64,000 bases of DNA from Emmonsiellopsis sp. PD_33 (Eukaryota; Ascomycota; Eurotiomycetes; Onygenales; Ajellomycetaceae), in the NCBI GenBank assembly GCA_032988165.1, contig JANTQF010000104.1, positions 1 to 64,000 of the forward strand, given 5' to 3'. Each line of letters opens with the position of its first letter. The stretch's first letter is position 1. The notes under the pieces were generated by a model. It was not told where the DNA came from. It saw only the letters and a list, made by a program, of their open reading frames with translations, and searched no databases. The translations under genes were made by a program, and so were the position numbers. Shown in pieces: positions 58,936 to 64,000 of the stretch.

Positions 58936-61439
58936 ATGTCTGACTCTACCAATTCCTCATCAGGCCTGCCTACACCTAGTAGTATCTTGTCTCCTGAAAG
59001 TAGAATGGTTTATCAGTAGCTTATCATACTCATACTAGTTTCTGGATCTCTTAGAGCCCCCTCTTTTGATGGGAAGGATGTCACTCAGTTCATCAACCAG
59101 TTTGATGCTGTGTTGAAGCTGCATCATATTCCTAAAGATGAAGCCTTAACAGTGTTACATAACTATTACTCTATGAAACTGTAAGGTCATGTGGATCAGC
59201 TGGTGAAGAACCTGCAAACCTAGACAAAAGTTAAGGCCAGATTGGTGTCAGAGTTCTGACAGAATGATACTCATCAGTAAATGTACAATCAAATCTATCT
59301 GAATGTCCTGTCCAGTTTCAAATAATCTTTCAGCTAAGATATTCTCACTTTCTGCTACTAATTCCACACCATTGCTAAGCCACTAATTAGCCAGAATGAA
59401 ATCTAGAAATCTCTTGTCTGCTAGTTGTTCTTATAAGGCCTGCCTGATGGAGTTCACAAGAAGGCTTTTCATAAGGCTAGGTTTGACCAAAATAACCCAT
59501 CTGAGTGGAAAATTTCAAAGGTTTGTGAAGCTGCAGTGGAATCTCAGGAAGTCAAAGAAAAGATAGCTCAAATGATTACATCTAACCTGGGTTCTCATAT
59601 AATGCTACCCACTTAGCTGCCTTTTGCTCAGCTGCCTTTTGCTCAGCCTGTCTTCAATCTACCCATCTTAGCTGTGTTAAGATCTCAAGTGGTCTTCTCT
59701 GTGCTATCTACTTCTTCTGATTCAGCTCCAAGGAATTTGAATGACAGCTTGCTTGAATCTCTCATCAACTAGATGGATGCACTATCACTGGTCATCATAG
59801 ATTTTCAACAGCAGGAGAATCTGCAACAATTAGCTGTAGTGTCACACATTCTCATCAATTAGAGATCTATCAATCCTGCTTGAGATCTCACAAATATTTC
59901 CTATTATAAAACACAGCATGGCCCTGACAGTTCATATCAATCTTAATCTGAAAGTATGTTATAATATGATCATCCTCCTCATGCCTGTTAGGGTTGCAGC
60001 AACTCCTCTTATATACTTTCTTAGTGTCTCTGAATCAGCAAGTTGATCAACCAGGGAAAGATCCATCAAAATAGAATGAGTAAATACTTTGATAGATATA
60101 TGATACAGTGTGGCCTAAAGATCAATGTAAATCAATATGAATCACACATTATCATCATCAAGCATACTCTTGAGTAGAGATCTATGCCTCTCATCATTCT
60201 ATTAGTAGTAAAACTTCATAATAATAGTAGCATCCTTGTTTTCTCTGACAGCAGCTCATTACCTGCAGTCAATTTTATTAGTATATGTGATATTGGGTTC
60301 AAAAGTGGTGCAGAAGAAGGCAACTCAGACAGTAAAGTAGAAGAGGTTGCTAGTATGATGGCTGCTCAGACTGCTATAGAGAATAGTAAGAGTAAAGGGT
60401 CAGCTGCTGACAAGAATCAATTCATACTCTCTGACTGAATTGAAAAGGAGAAAGCCCTACCTTCCACTTACTCTCAAAGGGCTGGCTGCTATTCAGATGG
60501 CTCCTAAAAATTAGTTTCATTTATTAAGAACATTATCTCACCTTCATCTGATCCTGATGATTCACAAACCCTTCATGATGACTAGTTACAAGAAGAGACA
60601 CTAACTCAGCTGATTGATAAATCTATATCTAACACTGAGATAGCTAAAGCACCTGAAATTCAGAAGAAAATCATCCTCTACTATCCTAGAAAGCCTAAAG
60701 GGCTGAAACTATCTACTAAAATGAGAGATAAGGAGAATCATGCTGCTGCAACCCAGATAGTTTTTGAGAAAATCATGTGTTAAGAGATCACTAGAATTTA
60801 GCTTAAGAATATTATAGCCTACTCTGCCTAGCTGCAGCAGACATTCTTCCAGAATCTTCCAGCTGAAGTTTAATAGCATATAATTGAGGAAGAATTTACC
60901 AGAATCTCCTTTGTTTAGCTCTCCTACCATGTCTCAGAATATGATCTTTGGTAGAACCTGATGTCCATTGGCCATATCAAGTTTTCTGTTGGCATCAGAA
61001 AGGGTCAGACTGAAGCTATATTCAATGATAGGGTAGAGATTAACTGTATGGTGAAGAGCACTGTCTTGAGTCTCAGCCTGATCATTCAAAAAGATGCTTT
61101 CAAGTCAATTCTTAGCATCAGCAGTCAGTACAGTAGTATTATTAGAATCTATAAGAATGTCTTAGTTCATATTGAATCTATATCTATATCTCAAACCTTC
61201 TTCATTCTAGAGTGTGGTTCCCATGAGTGCATTCTAGGCTGTCTCTATGAAAATGTAACTCAGTTAGTATGACAGATAGATAATGTGAGTGGTGTCACTA
61301 TCACAGTTTTCAACCTAGATGATAAAACTAATCAGGTCTCCTTCCTCAGCTATTCTCCAGAGGACTATGATGACAGGTAGCTGGATGATCTTTATAGTAA
61401 GTGTCAGTCTTTAAACTAGAGGTGCTGAGTCTGACTGAT
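58936..61439 (+). pseudogene. GyD gag-protease
   Basis: From ATG 58936 (MSDSTNSSSGLPTPSS) one frame runs to about 61439 with in-frame stops. Capsid start APSFDGKDVTQFINQFDAVL (about 59056), a long helical gag, then a degraded knuckle near 59980 (CxGCSNSSYI). A stretch follows that in this Gypsy group precedes the protease (KYFDRYMIQCGLK). 60184-60438 and 60961-61272 are open pieces of the same frame. The protease-like part (TEAIFNDRVEINCM at about 61011) has lost a clear DSG box. Gag packages RNA; protease would mature it. Confidence 0.8.
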
Positions 61440-61999
61440 CTTCATAATGATAGTAATGAGTAAAGAGATGAAATTAGAGTCAGCAGTATCAGTGTAATAG
61501 ATGATGGGGTAGAAATTCTACTGCATAAAAGTAGTAAGAGAGAATTCAGTCAATCACAATTTTCTGGCTCAGGGCTGATAAATACCTCCAGCCAATCAGA
61601 GGTCACTATTTAATTACCTTAGAAATCTCCACTGTATATTCCTATTATTCTATAATAATACTTTCAGCTATTCTTGTGTGCTACATTTCCTTTCTTGCAG
61701 CATCCTATCTCTGAAATTCATTAAGTTTGTAGCATTCAACTGCACAACCTTCCTCTCTATGATTCTACTGAGCCTTCTCCTCAATCTTATCACCTAATTG
61801 TTGCCACACTGTACAAGCAAAAAGTAGATAAGATTCAGCCTCTTAATACACCAGTGACAGATGGAGGAACACCTAATGAGATAGATTAATGAAGGAAGAT
61901 CCATTAGAAATGATATTAAAATAACATTAAATCTACAAAAAATCTACCTTTACCTTATAACTACCTAATCATATCTTGCTTCTCAGATTGCCCATGCAG

Positions 62000-64000
62000 C
62001 TCTCACCTCATGCCCAACAGGATAAAAAAGCTTCAAATTGGATCAATCTTGATGCCTTAGGAGTGTGAGCTGCTGATTGAGATCCTGCTTAGATAGAAGA
62101 AGATATTGATATGGAGCTTTAGTGATTATAGAAAACTGGCTGAAGAGGTCTCTTCACTAATTAAGATTCATGCTGTTGAGTATGAAGTATAGTAGGCCCC
62201 TGAGTTTTCTATTCCTTGAAAATTGCTGCTAATAGTCATAAAAATGCTTCACAAGCAAGTCAACTCTAGTGTCTTCAAACATTACTATAATTCATATTAG
62301 AATAAATAGTTTCTTATCAAGAAGAAGGAGTCTGGGAAATACTGAATCATCAATGCCTGCATGGATATAAATGCCATTACAGTTCAGAATGCCTATATCC
62401 CTCCCAGTGCTGATACTTTTGCAGAAGATTTTACTGGGCAAGTCATCATTAATATGATGGATTTCTTTTCCAGATATGATCAGATCACTTTACATGAGGA
62501 TAGCTACAATATGACTGCCTTTCAAACCTCAATCAGCCTTCTTTGCCAGATAATATTACTACAGGATGCTACAAATTCTATTACTACCTTCTGCTAAGTC
62601 ATAACTTACATTCTTCATTTAAATATTCCCCACCAGACAGATAATTTCATGGACAACATTGGTGTGAAAGGTCTGTAATCTTAGTACAACAATGAGGAGG
62701 TCATATCAGAAATTCATTAATTTATTTTGGAGCATCTTCAAAACCTAGATTAGACCCTAGTCAGCATCAAGCTCTCAAACACATACATTTAGATTACAAA
62801 ATCTGAGTTTAGTTGCTCTGACATGGTTCTCATTGGATACATCATCAATGCTAATGGGCATTGCTCTGAGACTACTAAAATTATCAAGATCATTAAATGG
62901 TCTGAATCAACTGAGATCTCTGGAGCTCATATCTTTATTAGTGTTTATGTGTATTATCACATCTAGATTTCAAACTTTGCCCTCATTTTCAACCCAATCT
63001 ATTTGCTGTTCAAGAAAAATGCCTTTTTCATCTAGGAGCTCAAGTAATTAAATGCCATGTCAGTCCTGAAGATAGCACTAACAACTGCCCCTGCTCTGTG
63101 CTGCATTAATTATTCTAAAGGTGCTGGAGATATTATGGTTGCAACTGATGCTAGCAAATATAACTGAGGAGGAACACTGAGCTAGTGAGATATTAGAAAC
63201 AGAAAGCTTCATCCCTACTAATATGAGAGTGGGATTTGGAGCCCAGTAGAGGTGAAGTATGACACAGGAAAATGAGAATGCTGAGCTGTCCTCAAAATGT
63301 TGAAGAAATGCTAATATTATCTGTATAATATTCACTTTACTCTTAAAATTAATGTGAAAATCTTGATCACTTAATTCAATTAAACAGCTACTGATCTTTC
63401 TGGTGCTCTGGTAATCAACTAATTTGCCTGGATTTAGATGTTCAATTTTGATGTTTGTTATATTCCTGAGTGGATTCATAATGCTGCTGATGGCCTTTCT
63501 TGACAGCTGCCTGCTAATGATAAGATGCCTAAAGATCAGAATATTAATAAATTCATTGAGGTAGAGCTTAATTGCATTAGTATGGCTTCTGCTACCATCT
63601 CTAACTTCAATGTTTCTGATGATGCTAATAGTGAAGAATCCTGCATTCTTTCATCATTCTATTCTAACTGTAGTGAATTGATTGTTAAATATCTTATAAC
63701 CTTGAAGTAGCTTAATGATATTCCTCACAAGGTTTTCCTGAAATGGTATAAGCATGCACTAAACTATATAATGCATGGATAACATCTGTTTTGCCAGTCA
63801 GATAAAGAGATTCTGTTGAGATGTGTGGTGGATGATCTGGATGAGCAGAAGGAAATTATTACTCAGATACATGATGAGTTGGGCCATAAAGGCTGTGAGG
63901 CAACCAATTATAAGGTCTCTTAGTGATATTAGTGGGAAGGCCTATTCACTGATGTCAAGGCATATTGTAAGAGATGCCATGAGTGTCAGTTCTGGGAAAA
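62000..64000 (+). pseudogene. GyD RT, RNase H and integrase start (partial)
   Basis: In a different frame from gag-protease. RT: VFKHYYNSYxNKxFLIKKK, then 62361-62597 open (MDINAITVQNAYIPPSADTF, MMDFFSRYDQITL). The active-site box is FMDNIGV near 62650, where this group has FxDD, so the second Asp is lost. Tether EHLQNLD, LIGYIINANG. RNase H near 63050-63180 (TTAPALCCINYSKGAG, VATDASKYN). Integrase zinc-binding text HDELGHKGCEAT and DVKAYCKRCHECQF (63870-63990), both His and both Cys kept, then the window ends. 61440-62000 has no clear match. Confidence 0.85.

Noticed and set aside
63078..63479. 133-codon minus-strand frame
   Set aside because: Lies over the GyD RNase H region that reads as known protein on the plus strand; a shadow.
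1..64000. Host genes, tRNA or rRNA genes
   Set aside because: Every stretch with protein-like text belongs to a transposon family, and I saw no tRNA-like or rRNA-like sequence by eye; a tRNAscan or Infernal run would settle it.

Overview
This window reads as silenced, transposon-packed, AT-rich DNA from a filamentous fungus. I see no host gene, tRNA, rRNA or CRISPR array. The fungal call rests on three protein types: a Tad1-like LINE (ORF1 with CCHC knuckles, an AP-endonuclease/RT/RNase H ORF2), several Ty3/Gypsy elements of which two families carry chromodomains, and a piggyBac-type transposase with a Cys-rich tail. The CG dinucleotide is almost absent (I noticed about six), TG/CA is abundant, and reading frames are broken mainly by stops that a C-to-T or G-to-A change would create. 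That is the mark of RIP-like mutation or decay of methylated cytosine. Phylum is not resolved.

I name the families GyA (chromovirus, ~318-bp LTR, TGTAATGTGC...TTACA), GyB (chromovirus, ~254-bp LTR), GyC (Gypsy, 173-bp LTR), GyD (Gypsy, LTR beginning TGTGGTGGGG), LINE-L/M/R (three Tad1-like copies) and PB1 (piggyBac-like).

Layout: the window is one nest of insertions up to five deep, solved from target-site duplications and uninterrupted copies of the same sites. LINE-M (45963-47832) is the oldest visible layer. GyB-1 (3774-5588 plus 42814-45962) sits in LINE-M. GyA-2 (5589-42813) sits in GyB-1 with TSD TTGTC/TTATC. GyA-3 (17761-41302) sits in GyA-2 with TSD ATTGA/ATTAA. GyA-1 (18998-26496, TSD CTCTT) and GyC (27466-35968, TSD ACCTT) both sit in GyA-3. 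GyB-2 (6667-12236, TSD ATGTG) sits in the 3' LTR of GyA-2, which had first been copied by a 794-bp tandem duplication. On the right, GyA-4 (47833-54204) entered LINE-M and was then hit by PB1 (48501-51022) and LINE-R (54205-58083); LINE-R was hit by GyD (58084 to window end). On the left, a GyA LTR fragment (3585-3773) in GyB-1 was split by LINE-L (1-3584).

The main points of biological interest are: (1) GyA carries a conserved antisense ORF downstream of pol with an acidic/Asn-rich tract whose length differs between four copies by whole codons; (2) GyC carries its own, unrelated-looking antisense ORF; (3) GyA and GyB appear to be self-primed in the manner of Tf1, with a short sequence in the LTR, placed about 35 nt after a TATA box, complementary to the presumed primer-binding site just inside the 5' LTR; (4) PB1 has perfect 31-bp terminal repeats but no TTAA duplication; (5) the endonuclease frame of LINE-L is still open. 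Because two families have chromodomains and insert into one another, the nest may be self-reinforcing heterochromatin.
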